Shown here piece after piece: positions 18,086-26,645 of a stretch of 64,000 nucleotides of DNA. The translations under genes were made by a program, and so were the position numbers. This DNA is from Veillonella sp. (GTDB lineage Bacteria > Bacillota > Negativicutes > Veillonellales > Veillonellaceae). Numbering within the stretch: position 1 is the first letter of the stretch; the number at the start of each line of letters is the position of its first letter. Location: positions 372,001-436,000 of the forward strand of contig NZ_JBGKFB010000001.1 in assembly GCF_041333735.1 (NCBI RefSeq). Reading direction: 5' to 3'. The notes beneath the pieces were generated by a model that was not told the DNA's origin, ran no database searches, and worked only from the letters and a program-made list of their open reading frames with translations.

Positions 18086-19369
18086 TTATACTTCTGTTTT
18101 TTTCAATTGGTCATTACCAACGCCTGTTTTTTGAAGAATTAATAAGATAATACTCATAGCCATGCCTACTACAGTAGCAAGACCCATGCCTTTCAATACA
18201 ACAGGACCTACAGCAAGCTCTGCACCGCTAAGACCTACAACAAGGATAACGGATGTTAAGATCATATTAACAGGATTTGTATAATCTACCTTGCGTTCTA
18301 CAAGCATGCGCAAACCGGATGCTGCAATGATACCAAATAAGAGAATGGATACACCACCCATAACTGGTACTGGGATAGCATGGATAAGAGCAGCTACTTT
18401 ACCTACAAAGGAGATAATCATAGCAAGAACTGCAGCACCACCGATAACCCACACACTGAAGCAACGAGTGATAGCGAGTACACCGATGTTTTCACCGTAT
18501 GTCGTATTTGGTGTAGCACCAAAGAAACCAGAAAGGATGTTCGCAAGACCATCACCGAGCAAAGAACGTTGTAAGCCTGGTTCTTTCATCAAGTCTTTGG
18601 ATACGATGTTACTAGTTACAACCAAGTGACCTACATGTTCTGCAAATACTACAAAGAGTGCTGGCATAATCATGATGATGGCATTGATATCAAATACAGG
18701 CATGCCATAGAACTGTGGTAAAGAGAACCAAGGAGCAGCCTCTACACCAGAGAAATCAACAACGCCCATGAAGGCAGACAAGATATAGCCGGAAACAACG
18801 CCAATCAAAACAGGGATTACAGCTAAGAAGCCACGGAACACAACAGTACCAAGCAAGGTAACAACTAAGGAAAACATAGAAATAAATACAGCTTGACTGT
18901 GGCTCATGCCCAAGTCTTGATTACCAATAAGGCCAGACATACTCATCGCTACTGGCGCCAATTCTAAACCAATAATAGCAACGATAGCACCCATGGCAGC
19001 CGGTGGGAATAACTTATCGATCCAACGAGTACCAATATAGCGAACTAGAACAGATAAAATCACAAAGGATAAGCCAAATACAACGAAGGCACCTTTAGCT
19101 GCCTCATAACCGAGGCCGGCAGATAATACACCAGCTACAGGAGCAATGAAAGCAAAGCTAGAACCGAGGTATGCAGGGATTTTACCTTTACATACGAATA
19201 GGTATAACAATGTGCCAATACCATTCATAAATAAAGCTGTTGCAGGATCTACTTTTAATAAATATGGTACTAATACAGTAGAGCCAAACATAGCAAATAA
19301 ATGTTGGAAACTAAGTGGCAACATACGCCCCCAAGACGGGCGCTCTTGAATATCAATATAATCCTTCAT
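18086..19369 (-). CDS. uraA: Uracil permease (NCS2 family)
   Basis: 427-residue inner-membrane uracil:proton symporter with about 14 helices. Seen: N-terminal RPSWGRMLPLSFQHLFAMFG, the conserved LGSSFAFIAPV half-helix and AEHVGHLVVTSNI region with the conserved Glu of UraA/PyrP, and GATPNTTYGENIGVLAITR. Length fits the family. Same strand as, and downstream of, the FtsW-type gene, with a 110-base leader that holds an imperfect hairpin. Pyrimidine-dependent control is plausible but no PyrR or other known leader is recognised. Confidence 0.93.
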   Translation of the reverse strand: MKDYIDIQERPSWGRMLPLSFQHLFAMFGSTVLVPYLLKVDPATALFMNGIGTLLYLFVCKGKIPAYLGSSFAFIAPVAGVLSAGLGYEAAKGAFVVFGLSFVILSVLVRYIGTRWIDKLFPPAAMGAIVAIIGLELAPVAMSMSGLIGNQDLGMSHSQAVFISMFSLVVTLLGTVVFRGFLAVIPVLIGVVSGYILSAFMGVVDFSGVEAAPWFSLPQFYGMPVFDINAIIMIMPALFVVFAEHVGHLVVTSNIVSKDLMKEPGLQRSLLGDGLANILSGFFGATPNTTYGENIGVLAITRCFSVWVIGGAAVLAMIISFVGKVAALIHAIPVPVMGGVSILLFGIIAASGLRMLVERKVDYTNPVNMILTSVILVVGLSGAELAVGPVVLKGMGLATVVGMAMSIILLILQKTGVGNDQLKKTEV

Positions 19370-19402
19370 TTTTTCCTCTCACCACAATAACAACACTAGG
19401 TT

Positions 19403-19434
19403 CCAACGCTATACCCGGTATGATATAGCATTGG
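19403..19434 (-). promoter_or_regulatory. Hairpin in the uraA leader
   Basis: CCAACGCTATA pairs with TATAGCATTGG with one mismatch across a 10-base loop, 34 bases before the uraA start. There is no T-run after it, so it is not a plain terminator. It could shape translation or mRNA stability; known pyrimidine leaders were not recognised. Confidence 0.4.
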
Positions 19435-19479
19435 ATTTTACACATATATGTTACTCTTATGAAACATAAGAATTACACA

Positions 19480-20823
19480 TCAATTTTTAGGTCTCGGACG
19501 TCTACGCGTTGGCCTTCTAGGCTCTCTAGGTCTAAACGGACCAGGCATTTCAGTCTTGTCTGTTTCTTGAGTAGCCTTAGGTTTGAAGCGGCTTTGTGTC
19601 TCTTCACGCAAGGATGGTAAATCCTCAGCCGTACCAACTTGTTTTACACCTTCTACATTACGACGACCAACACTAGCTAACAAGCCTATGGCCATAAAGT
19701 TCATTAACAATGAAGAACCACCATAACTAATAAATGGCAAAGGCACACCTGTTACCGGCATAATACCGCAAACCATGGCAATATTAAACAATGCTTGCCC
19801 ACTGATGAGCAAGGTTATGCCCATAGCTAACCATCTACCAAATTCATCACGAGATTTATTAGCAATGCGGAAACCAAAGTATGTAAAGGCCGCTACCAAG
19901 AGAACGACAAAGACAGCACCGACAAAGCCCATTTCTTGAGCCCACACGGCAAATGCAAAATCTGTATGAGCCTCTGGCAAGTAAAAGTACTTAGATGTAC
20001 CTTGCATAAAACCTTCCCCAAGAATGCCACCAGAGCCTACAGCCAAAAGGCCTTGCACAGTTTGATAGCCCATATCTTGCGCATGAGGCCAAGGATCGAA
20101 CCAAGACTGAATCCGTTCCCAACGATACGGCGACATACGAGCTGCAATGAAGCCTATCACACCAGCTACGGCGAAGGCACCACCAAAGAATCGTCCATCA
20201 AAGCCTGCTAAATAAATGAGTATGAAAGAGAACCCAAAAATTAGTACAGTAGTCCCCATATCTGGTTGCAAGATGGTTAGAACTGCAAAGATTATAGGCC
20301 AAACTAACATTGGCAACATATAACCTACCCGTTCTCCCACATAACCTTGTAAATTCGTTAGTGGATTATTATATCTCGCTTTTCCCCATTTTCTCATAGT
20401 ACTCAACTTAGCCGATGTCCATATTATGGCCGCTAACTTGGCAAATTCCGATGGCTGTATCGATACGGGACCGATAACAATCCACCGGCGAGCACCATTA
20501 ATGACAGAGCCAGCCACTAGGACTAACACCATACCTATGAGTGTTACAATCATGATGCGTTGCAACATATGTGGCTTTTGTAGTTGTCTATAATCATACC
20601 GATATAACACTACACCTATTGCCATCGAAAACAATAGGAAGCCCATATGTTTTGTAAAGTAGCCTAAGAGCCCTGTATTTTCGTAAATAGAGCTTATATA
20701 GGTGGCACTGAAGATATTTACACTACCTATAATTGTGATGAGCAATATAGGTAAAAGCATACCTTGTAAATCATTTTTAAAGAGTGAGCCCCACCGACTA
20801 TCCCCCTTATTCGGTGTTTCCAT
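19480..20823 (-). CDS. ftsW: SEDS family peptidoglycan polymerase (FtsW type)
   Basis: 447-residue protein with about 10 transmembrane helices, the SEDS glycosyltransferase that polymerises lipid II with a partner class B PBP. Visible: GARRWIVIGPVSIQPSEFAKLA, the catalytic-loop QPDMGTT, EAHTDFAFAVWAQEMG, and VTGVPLPFISYGGSSL. The hydrophilic Pro/Arg-rich C-terminal tail (about 395-447) is longer than usual. It starts 1 base after the trmB stop, with AAGGAGG inside the end of trmB, so both are co-transcribed. Choosing FtsW rather than RodA is tentative because no division-cluster neighbours are present. Confidence 0.85.
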   Translation of the reverse strand: METPNKGDSRWGSLFKNDLQGMLLPILLITIIGSVNIFSATYISSIYENTGLLGYFTKHMGFLLFSMAIGVVLYRYDYRQLQKPHMLQRIMIVTLIGMVLVLVAGSVINGARRWIVIGPVSIQPSEFAKLAAIIWTSAKLSTMRKWGKARYNNPLTNLQGYVGERVGYMLPMLVWPIIFAVLTILQPDMGTTVLIFGFSFILIYLAGFDGRFFGGAFAVAGVIGFIAARMSPYRWERIQSWFDPWPHAQDMGYQTVQGLLAVGSGGILGEGFMQGTSKYFYLPEAHTDFAFAVWAQEMGFVGAVFVVLLVAAFTYFGFRIANKSRDEFGRWLAMGITLLISGQALFNIAMVCGIMPVTGVPLPFISYGGSSLLMNFMAIGLLASVGRRNVEGVKQVGTAEDLPSLREETQSRFKPKATQETDKTEMPGPFRPREPRRPTRRRPRPKN

Positions 20824-20824
20824 C

Positions 20825-21484
20825 TTAAGCCTCCTTTTGTACTTTTGGCTTAATTGCTTCTAAGCGGAAAATAGGTTGCCCTTTAGCACTGAACTTCTCT
20901 TCATACTCAGTTTTTACATTTGGAAGATCTGTGCTATGTAAGTCATAGGTTACATTCTTAAGTTCCCATCCACATTCTTTGAATTCTTCAAGAGAGAACA
21001 TAAATAAACCTTCGTTATCAGTTTTAAAGTGAACCTCGCCACCATCTTTTAAAAGACGGGCATAACGATCGAGGAATGTATGGTATGTGAGGCGACGCTT
21101 AGCATGTTTTGCCTTAGGCCATGGATCACAGAAGTTGATGTAGAAACGATCTACTTCACCAGGCGCTACAACCTCTTCAATGCCAGCGATATCAAAAAGG
21201 GATACCTTAGCATTATCACGCTCTGCTTCAAAGATTTTTTGTGCTGCATAATAAATTACGCCAATTTGAACTTCAAAACCTACAAAGTTAGCATCTGGAT
21301 ACGCTTCAGACATACCGGCAATAAAACGACCCTTACCTGTACCAAGTTCCATATATAATGGTCGTTCAGGATGTGCAAATAACTCACGCCATTTGCCCTT
21401 GTACTGTTCCTGGCCGGACAAAATAATATGAGAGTCATATTCGTGGATAGCTTCATCAATCCACGGTTTTCTACGAAGGCGCAT
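20825..21484 (-). CDS. trmB: tRNA (guanine-N7)-methyltransferase
   Basis: 219-residue SAM-dependent methyltransferase forming m7G46 in tRNA. Seen: SAM-binding LELGTGKGRF (here MELGTGKGRF), the family signature NFCDPWPKAKHAKRRL, and a C-terminal TEYEEKF. Length and order match TrmB. AAGGAG lies before the ATG. It is the first gene of a two-gene transcript with the ftsW-type gene. This linkage is unusual but needs no functional coupling. Confidence 0.96.
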   Translation of the reverse strand: MRLRRKPWIDEAIHEYDSHIILSGQEQYKGKWRELFAHPERPLYMELGTGKGRFIAGMSEAYPDANFVGFEVQIGVIYYAAQKIFEAERDNAKVSLFDIAGIEEVVAPGEVDRFYINFCDPWPKAKHAKRRLTYHTFLDRYARLLKDGGEVHFKTDNEGLFMFSLEEFKECGWELKNVTYDLHSTDLPNVKTEYEEKFSAKGQPIFRLEAIKPKVQKEA

Positions 21485-21609
21485 ACTTTCTCCTTACATC
21501 TATATTAACTATTAATTATATCTATTATTACAGGTCATATACCTATCTTATTAATTATAGAAAAGGGGGAGTTAAACGTCAATTACATTTCCCTTCTCAT
21601 ACACATAAA

Positions 21610-21639
21610 AAAGACCTACTTCCAAAGAAGTAGGTCTTT
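21610..21639 (-). terminator. Terminator of exported CMD-like protein gene
   Basis: Perfect stem AAAGACCTACTT/AAGTAGGTCTTT with T-run on the minus strand, a few bases after the stop at 21646. Confidence 0.85.
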
Positions 21640-21645
21640 ATATTC

Positions 21646-22329
21646 TTAGAAAATCAAAGATTCAAGATTTTCAATTTGATATTTGCTGAGGCCAAGCTCA
21701 GATAAACTCTTTTCAGATGCAGCGAATAGATTATTTTTACCTACACGCGTACCTAAAGCTGCGGCAGCGACCAATTCACGGTCCAATTTACCAAGGCGAG
21801 AGCGATTACGATTTTGCGGTTTTGGTTTCTTCATACGGAACGTATTGTATTGAACCGCTTCTTTTGTATCCTCATTTTTAGCCTTAGCCAAAGCAGCCCC
21901 ATTAGTGCCATTCCCCAATAAAGCACTAAGTCCTGTTTGCTTTGGAACCATTTTTTCGTAATCAGCGCCAAACTCAGGACGCTCCTCACGTAATTGATCA
22001 AATGTAGCTAATGCTGCATTCATTTGCTTTAAACCAGCAGCAGAGTAAAGTTGACGAATCGCAATACTCACCTCTTGCGGTGTCAACGTACCTCGCTCAA
22101 TAGCAGAGGCGATTGTACTTTTCAATGCACCTTGATCACCGGATGCCGTATAGCGACCAATATCAACCAAGTCTTTTTGACGTGCATTGAGTTCTTTAGG
22201 CGTATATATGTTTATCTCAGATATAGACGGTGCCTGCTTAGAAGGCTGTTCTCCCGCCCCATTAGCCTCAGACATATAGCCACCGGCGACGATGGCCACG
22301 GCTAATGTTAAGGTTAATACTTTTTTCAA
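21646..22329 (-). CDS. Exported carboxymuconolactone-decarboxylase-like protein
   Basis: 227 residues with an N-terminal signal peptide (about 1-24, cleavage near ANGAGE). The next section resembles an AhpD/CMD helical unit: LNARQKDLVDIGRYTASGD, LTPQEVSIAIRQLYSAAG, MNAALATFDQL. A basic Asn/Arg linker (KKPKPQNRNRSR) leads to a second, shorter unit (LDRELVAAAALGT). Neither unit contains the CxxC of AhpD or any cysteine. The start is TTG with GGGAG 11 bases upstream. Exported, cysteine-free CMD-like proteins are uncommon, so a structural or binding role is as likely as catalysis. The family call is by pattern only. Confidence 0.5.
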   Translation of the reverse strand: MKKVLTLTLAVAIVAGGYMSEANGAGEQPSKQAPSISEINIYTPKELNARQKDLVDIGRYTASGDQGALKSTIASAIERGTLTPQEVSIAIRQLYSAAGLKQMNAALATFDQLREERPEFGADYEKMVPKQTGLSALLGNGTNGAALAKAKNEDTKEAVQYNTFRMKKPKPQNRNRSRLGKLDRELVAAAALGTRVGKNNLFAASEKSLSELGLSKYQIENLESLIF

Positions 22330-22607
22330 CGTCTTACAATCTCCCTTTTCATTAATACTTACTTATATAATACTGTGATATTTTTGTACATTAACAACAA
22401 ACTTGTTCTACTGTAATACATACTGTAGATAATATTATATAATACTTCATCTAATTTTTATAGTCCTATTCGAAAAAAATCTATAATCTTTTAACAAATT
22501 TTATATTTTTATAAAATATAAAACAAAAAGTAATGCAGTAGAAACAGGGCAAAACCATATTTCTACTGCATTTGTAAATAAAATTATTCATTTAATATTT
22601 TATCAAA

Positions 22608-24365
22608 CTAAATGGATAAAATTTGTTTTGCATCCGCCACAATCTGATCTAGAGAAACGCCATTTTCTCGTAACAATTCCGTTGCATCATAACGATCGTG
22701 GAATTCTTTAGCAATACCATAGTTCTTTACGCGTACATCAGATGGTCCATAGAAGCTAGCTACACGTTGTCCCCAACCGCCTTCAACTACGCCATCTTCC
22801 AATGTAAATACTACAGAATGATTTGCTTCCAATTTTTCCAGTAATGCTTCATCAATACCAGAAGCAAATTTAGGGTTAACTACAGTTGCATGAATACCGT
22901 CTTTAGCCAATTCATCAGCCACTTGATTAGCTAGATGATAGAAATTACCAAGGCCTAATAAGGCAATGCGTTCACCATGACGAGTCACTTCAGATTTATT
23001 TAAAATGCTGTAATCAGTCGTATCGGCTACACCAGTAGATGTAAATTCACCTACAGGAACACGAATAGCCACAGGATGCTCGTGTTGATGCACTGCATAT
23101 TCCGTCATAGCCAACAATTCTTCATTATTAGTAGGTGCTAAGTATACTAAGTTAGGAATGCTTGTAAGCATAGGAATATCAAAGAATCCTAAATGCGTAA
23201 CATCGTTCATGCCATATACAGATGCCATATGATTGATAATAACCGCACTGTTATTATTTACACAAAGATCTTGCACCAATTGGTCATAAGCGCGTTGTAA
23301 GAAGGTACTATCTACACTGAACACTGGCTTACCGCCATTTTTTGCAATACCAGAACTCATTGCAATAGCATGTTCTTCCGCAATGCCTACGTCGATATAT
23401 TGTTTACCAGCTTCGTTACGCCATTCAGAGTTAAAGCCAAAGCCACCTGGTGTCCCTGCATTAATAGCTACCACTGTTGGATCTACTTTAATTTGTTCCA
23501 TCAAATAGTCCGCAATTGTACCAGCATAGGTCGGACCATGATGTTCCTTTTTGAGTTTACCTGTTTCTAAATCAAATGGCCTTGTCCAGTGGAAGGCCTC
23601 TTTATTTTGCTCTGCAATAGCATAACCCTTACCTTTTTGAGTAACAATATGTAAAACTATAGGATGGTTAATATCTTTTACATCCTTAAACACATTGATT
23701 AATGTTTCCAAATCATTGCCATCGGCTACAAAACGATAATCCAAACCAAGAGCCTTAAAGATATTGTTAGAGCTTTCACCATTAGACTCGCGCAATTCAC
23801 GAAGGCCACGATACAAACCACCATGGTTTTCTGCAATGGATTGGTCATTATCGTTGACGATAATAATCATATTGCTATCTAATGTGGCCGCATAATCTAG
23901 ACCCTCAAAGGCTTCCCCACCAGATAAAGAACCATCACCAATGATAGCGATAATATTTTCAGAGTCTCCCTTTAAATTCCGAGCAGTAGCTAGGCCAGAT
24001 GCTAAGGAGATAGATGTGGATGTATGACCAATATTAAAGAAATCATGCTCACTTTCAGTAGGATCTGTATAACCTGTTACATCATCATAATGATCGTGAT
24101 CTAAGAACGCCAATGCACGACCTGTGACCATTTTATGTACATAAGACTGATGAGACACGTCATAAACAATCTTATCTACAGGAGAATTAAATACATAGTG
24201 CAAGGCCATAATCATTTCCGCTACGCCCATAGGAGGGCCAAAATGACCACCATGCTCAGAAACCTTTGTCATAAGAGCTTGACGAGCTTGTGCTGTTAAG
24301 TCTGTTAATTCAGAAATAGATAAGCCTTTTAAATCGGCTGGAGATTTTATATCAATTAAGTTCAT
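22608..24365 (-). CDS. Divergent 1-deoxy-D-xylulose-5-phosphate synthase-like enzyme
   Basis: 585-residue thiamine-diphosphate enzyme of the Dxs/transketolase family; Dxs joins pyruvate and glyceraldehyde-3-phosphate. TPP motif GDGSLSGG (143-150) to NDND (171-174), substrate-side H41 in GGHFGPPMG, H259 and proposed catalytic Glu330 in GIAEEHA are present. It departs from typical Dxs (about 620-640 residues): HFGPPMGVAE replaces the usual HLG(P/S)NLGVVE, and GIAEEHA replaces GIAEQHA. AAAGGA lies 6 bases before the ATG at 24365; an ATG 15 bases further out is less likely. Read from a MerR-type promoter opposite a MerR gene. Possibly a paralogue of a housekeeping dxs; another ketol-transferring reaction is not excluded. 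Confidence 0.75.
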   Translation of the reverse strand: MNLIDIKSPADLKGLSISELTDLTAQARQALMTKVSEHGGHFGPPMGVAEMIMALHYVFNSPVDKIVYDVSHQSYVHKMVTGRALAFLDHDHYDDVTGYTDPTESEHDFFNIGHTSTSISLASGLATARNLKGDSENIIAIIGDGSLSGGEAFEGLDYAATLDSNMIIIVNDNDQSIAENHGGLYRGLRELRESNGESSNNIFKALGLDYRFVADGNDLETLINVFKDVKDINHPIVLHIVTQKGKGYAIAEQNKEAFHWTRPFDLETGKLKKEHHGPTYAGTIADYLMEQIKVDPTVVAINAGTPGGFGFNSEWRNEAGKQYIDVGIAEEHAIAMSSGIAKNGGKPVFSVDSTFLQRAYDQLVQDLCVNNNSAVIINHMASVYGMNDVTHLGFFDIPMLTSIPNLVYLAPTNNEELLAMTEYAVHQHEHPVAIRVPVGEFTSTGVADTTDYSILNKSEVTRHGERIALLGLGNFYHLANQVADELAKDGIHATVVNPKFASGIDEALLEKLEANHSVVFTLEDGVVEGGWGQRVASFYGPSDVRVKNYGIAKEFHDRYDATELLRENGVSLDQIVADAKQILSI

Positions 24366-24436
24366 ATGTGTTCCTTTCATTAGGTGTCATATAACAATAC
24401 AACCTCTAGAATTTGTATTGTATTACTAACCGTGCT

Positions 24437-24454
24437 ATACTGTATGTCCAGTAT
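24437..24454. promoter_or_regulatory. Inverted repeat in the Dxs-like leader
   Basis: ATACTG-6-CAGTAT, just downstream of the -10 on the minus strand. It partly matches the CAGTATG units before pepT. Confidence 0.5.
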
Positions 24455-24460
24455 GTAATA

Positions 24461-24491
24461 AGTATAGAACTTAAAGTTAGGTTTAAGTCAA
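24461..24491 (-). promoter_or_regulatory. MerR-type promoter/operator of the Dxs-like gene
   Basis: On the minus strand, TTGACT (24491-24486) and TATACT (24466-24461) are separated by 19 bases, two more than optimal. The spacer is almost filled by a perfect dyad ACTTAAA-6-TTTAAGT (plus-strand 24469-24488). A 19-base spacer with a centred dyad is the hallmark of promoters activated by MerR proteins through DNA untwisting, and a MerR gene lies divergently 115 bases away. Confidence 0.85.
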
Positions 24492-24606
24492 GTGAGACCG
24501 TAAAATTTAAATTTAACCTTTTAAAATATACATATATTATATGCCCAATACATTACTCCTGAAACTAAATCATTTACAATTTAATATGAACCTATAAGGA
24601 GGTCCT

Positions 24607-25104
24607 ATGACATATACTGTTGGCGAAATTGCCAAAAAACTAAATGTAGCACCTTCTACATTGCGTTACTATGATAAAGAAGGTCTATTACCCTTCGTAG
24701 AACGTTCTGCTGGTGGTATCCGTGTATTCCATGACACAGATATGGATTGGTTAGAATTGATTGAATGCATGAAGCATACCGGTATGCCTATTAAAGAAAT
24801 CAAACATTTTATCGACTACTGCGTCGAAGGTGATAGTCGCATTAATGAAAGATTATCTATTATCAAAAATCAACGAGATCGCGTATTAGTAGAAATCGAA
24901 AGCCTACAAGCACGCTTGTCCATGCTAGAATTTAAAACATGGTTTTATGAACAAGCTCAGGCAAATGGAACTACTAGTTTTTATGAAAGCTTAACACCTG
25001 ATGACGTTCCTGTAGAGTATCATAAATATTTCGAACGCAAATGGCGCGCTGATAAAGAAGCCGCTGAAAAAGGTGAATCACCTAAAAAATATAGAGCTGT
25101 ATAA
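24607..25104 (+). CDS. MerR family transcriptional regulator
   Basis: 165 residues: an N-terminal winged helix (YTVGEIAKKLNVAPSTLRYYDKEGL, residues 3-27), wing GGIRVF, then a long dimerisation coiled coil (about 80-115) and a C-terminal tail of about 50 polar residues. There is no cysteine cluster of the metal-sensing type; the only Cys residues (54 and 67) lie in the helical part, so an organic effector or stress signal is more likely than a metal. AGGAGG precedes the ATG. It is divergent from the Dxs-like gene and probably controls it through the dyad at 24469-24488. The effector is unknown. Confidence 0.92.
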   Translation: MTYTVGEIAKKLNVAPSTLRYYDKEGLLPFVERSAGGIRVFHDTDMDWLELIECMKHTGMPIKEIKHFIDYCVEGDSRINERLSIIKNQRDRVLVEIESLQARLSMLEFKTWFYEQAQANGTTSFYESLTPDDVPVEYHKYFERKWRADKEAAEKGESPKKYRAV

Positions 25105-25105
25105 C

Positions 25106-25141
25106 AAAAGAGGAGCTATTCAACGGATAGCTCCTCTTTTA
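25106..25141 (+). terminator. Bidirectional terminator between merR and selenium genes
   Basis: Stem AAAAGAGGAGCTA/TAGCTCCTCTTTT with A- and T-runs on both sides; serves the MerR gene and the convergent DUF3343 gene. Confidence 0.85.
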
Positions 25142-25197
25142 CATTACATAATGATTATAAAACCACTTAGATTAGCAACGCTAAGAGGCTCTAAGGT

Positions 25198-25446
25198 CTA
25201 TTTATTGGGACTTTCAAATATAGTTCTATACCCCTCATCAGTGACAGCAACGATTTGCTCAATCTCCTCTGTAGGATCATCTGTAAACGTAAAGCTTTCA
25301 CCGGCATCAAAAGATGCACTTGTACCACAGGAAGAACTCAAATCGCGTGGCACCGGACGAAGTTCTATATTTGTTACCCCTTCAGGAGCCTCTCGTTTAA
25401 AACGAATGGCTCCAAAGTGAGAGTAAAACGTAGCAATATATTTCAT
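25198..25446 (-). CDS. DUF3343 protein, putative selenium/sulfur carrier
   Basis: 82-residue small protein with the DUF3343 pattern: MKYIATFYSHFGAIRFKR at the N-terminus, then LRPVPRDLSSSCGTS, where the conserved Cys follows PR-x(3)-SS. Such proteins often accompany YedE, YedF and SelD and are proposed Se/S carriers; the reaction is not established. The frame extends two codons to a GTG, but ATG at 25446 is preferred. It lies 17 bases after yedE in the same transcript. A second DUF3343-like protein lies in the selD cluster at 41.3 kb. Confidence 0.75.
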   Translation of the reverse strand: MKYIATFYSHFGAIRFKREAPEGVTNIELRPVPRDLSSSCGTSASFDAGESFTFTDDPTEEIEQIVAVTDEGYRTIFESPNK

Positions 25447-25463
25447 AGTCACTCATTTCTAAC

Positions 25464-26525
25464 TCAAGCATTGGCACGTTTTGTATTAACTACAGCAATA
25501 ATAAGTGCTACCACAAAACCAACACCTACAGCAATTTCACCATTTAATGTAGGGCCTGCACCAGAAGCGGCTAAGCCAAAATTATGAGCAAATGCTGCAC
25601 CAGCGGCAAGGCCAAGTACAGTAACAGCGGAATCGGAATTACCTTCACCAGTCATAATCAATTGGCGCAACGGACAACCGCCAAGCAATACGCTACAGAA
25701 ACCAGCAAGCGCCATACCTAGGAAGTTCCACAATCCATCTGTATGTGCAATCGGTTGGTTTTCAAAGCCAAGATGGAAATTGCCAAAGCTAACATTTACA
25801 ACAAATACACCAATGAGAACAGCTAAATAACCAAAGATAAGGATGGATTTTTTGAACAAGAATAAATCGCGGAATCCACCAACGGTGCAAAGTCGGCTAA
25901 CTTGAGATAAGCCACCTACCACGAGGCCTGCCGCCAATGAAATCAACCAAGGTGCATGCATAGCGCCAGGACCTTTTTGACTAAAGAAGATAAAGGCTGG
26001 AGCCGCTACTACTAAAACTAGCAAACCAACTTGGATAGCAGGCATCATAGCGGATTCTAATTTACTCAATGTATAGGTACGCTGTAAAGAATAACCTTTT
26101 TTCAAGAATATCGTACCAAAGCCGATACCACCTGCAAAACCAGCAATACCGAACAACGCATTTAAGTCACCGCCGCCAAGTCTTAAAATCATACGAATCG
26201 GACAACCGAGGAACATCAAAGCACCAATCATAACAAAGAAGCCGAGAATAAATCGAATAATTGGAGAAGAACCACCTTTGCTTTGGTGTTCACCACGAAT
26301 CATGGATAATAAATAAGCACCTAAAATAAGACCAATAATTTCTGGGCGAATGTACTGTACCGGAGCAGCACGATGTAAACCTAGCCCACCGACAGTATCG
26401 CGAACAAAGCAAGCAATACAGAAGCCCATATTACCTGGATTTCCAGCTAATACGAGGAAGCCCGCGATAGCACCAATAATGAGGCCTGCAATAATTAAAT
26501 TCCGTTTTTCATGAGACCCACTCAT
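25464..26525 (-). CDS. yedE: YedE-type putative selenium transporter
   Basis: 353-residue inner-membrane protein with about 9-10 hydrophobic segments in two similar halves, each with a Cys-bearing motif: LGCPIRMILRLGGGD in the first and LGGCPLRQLIMTGEGNSD in the second, plus GFCIACFVRD and SRLCTVGGFRD. This is the YeeE/YedE pattern; YedE branches co-occur with selenium metabolism and probably import a reduced sulfur or selenium species. AAAGGAG precedes the ATG. It is divergent from the cysteine-desulfurase-like gene and upstream of DUF3343. Transport of selenium is inferred from co-occurrence. Confidence 0.85.
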   Translation of the reverse strand: MSGSHEKRNLIIAGLIIGAIAGFLVLAGNPGNMGFCIACFVRDTVGGLGLHRAAPVQYIRPEIIGLILGAYLLSMIRGEHQSKGGSSPIIRFILGFFVMIGALMFLGCPIRMILRLGGGDLNALFGIAGFAGGIGFGTIFLKKGYSLQRTYTLSKLESAMMPAIQVGLLVLVVAAPAFIFFSQKGPGAMHAPWLISLAAGLVVGGLSQVSRLCTVGGFRDLFLFKKSILIFGYLAVLIGVFVVNVSFGNFHLGFENQPIAHTDGLWNFLGMALAGFCSVLLGGCPLRQLIMTGEGNSDSAVTVLGLAAGAAFAHNFGLAASGAGPTLNGEIAVGVGFVVALIIAVVNTKRANA

Positions 26526-26645
26526 AGTAAACTCCTTTCAAACTACAAACACAAAAATTCTATGAGTACATGCTCCTATCCTATACCACATGCTACTCAT
26601 GATATAATAGCCATAAATATACATTGTTATTTATGGAGATTATCT

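Noticed and set aside
19370..19480. PyrR attenuator before uraA
   Set aside because: A hairpin exists, but the conserved PyrR anti-antiterminator sequence and a T-tailed terminator are missing.
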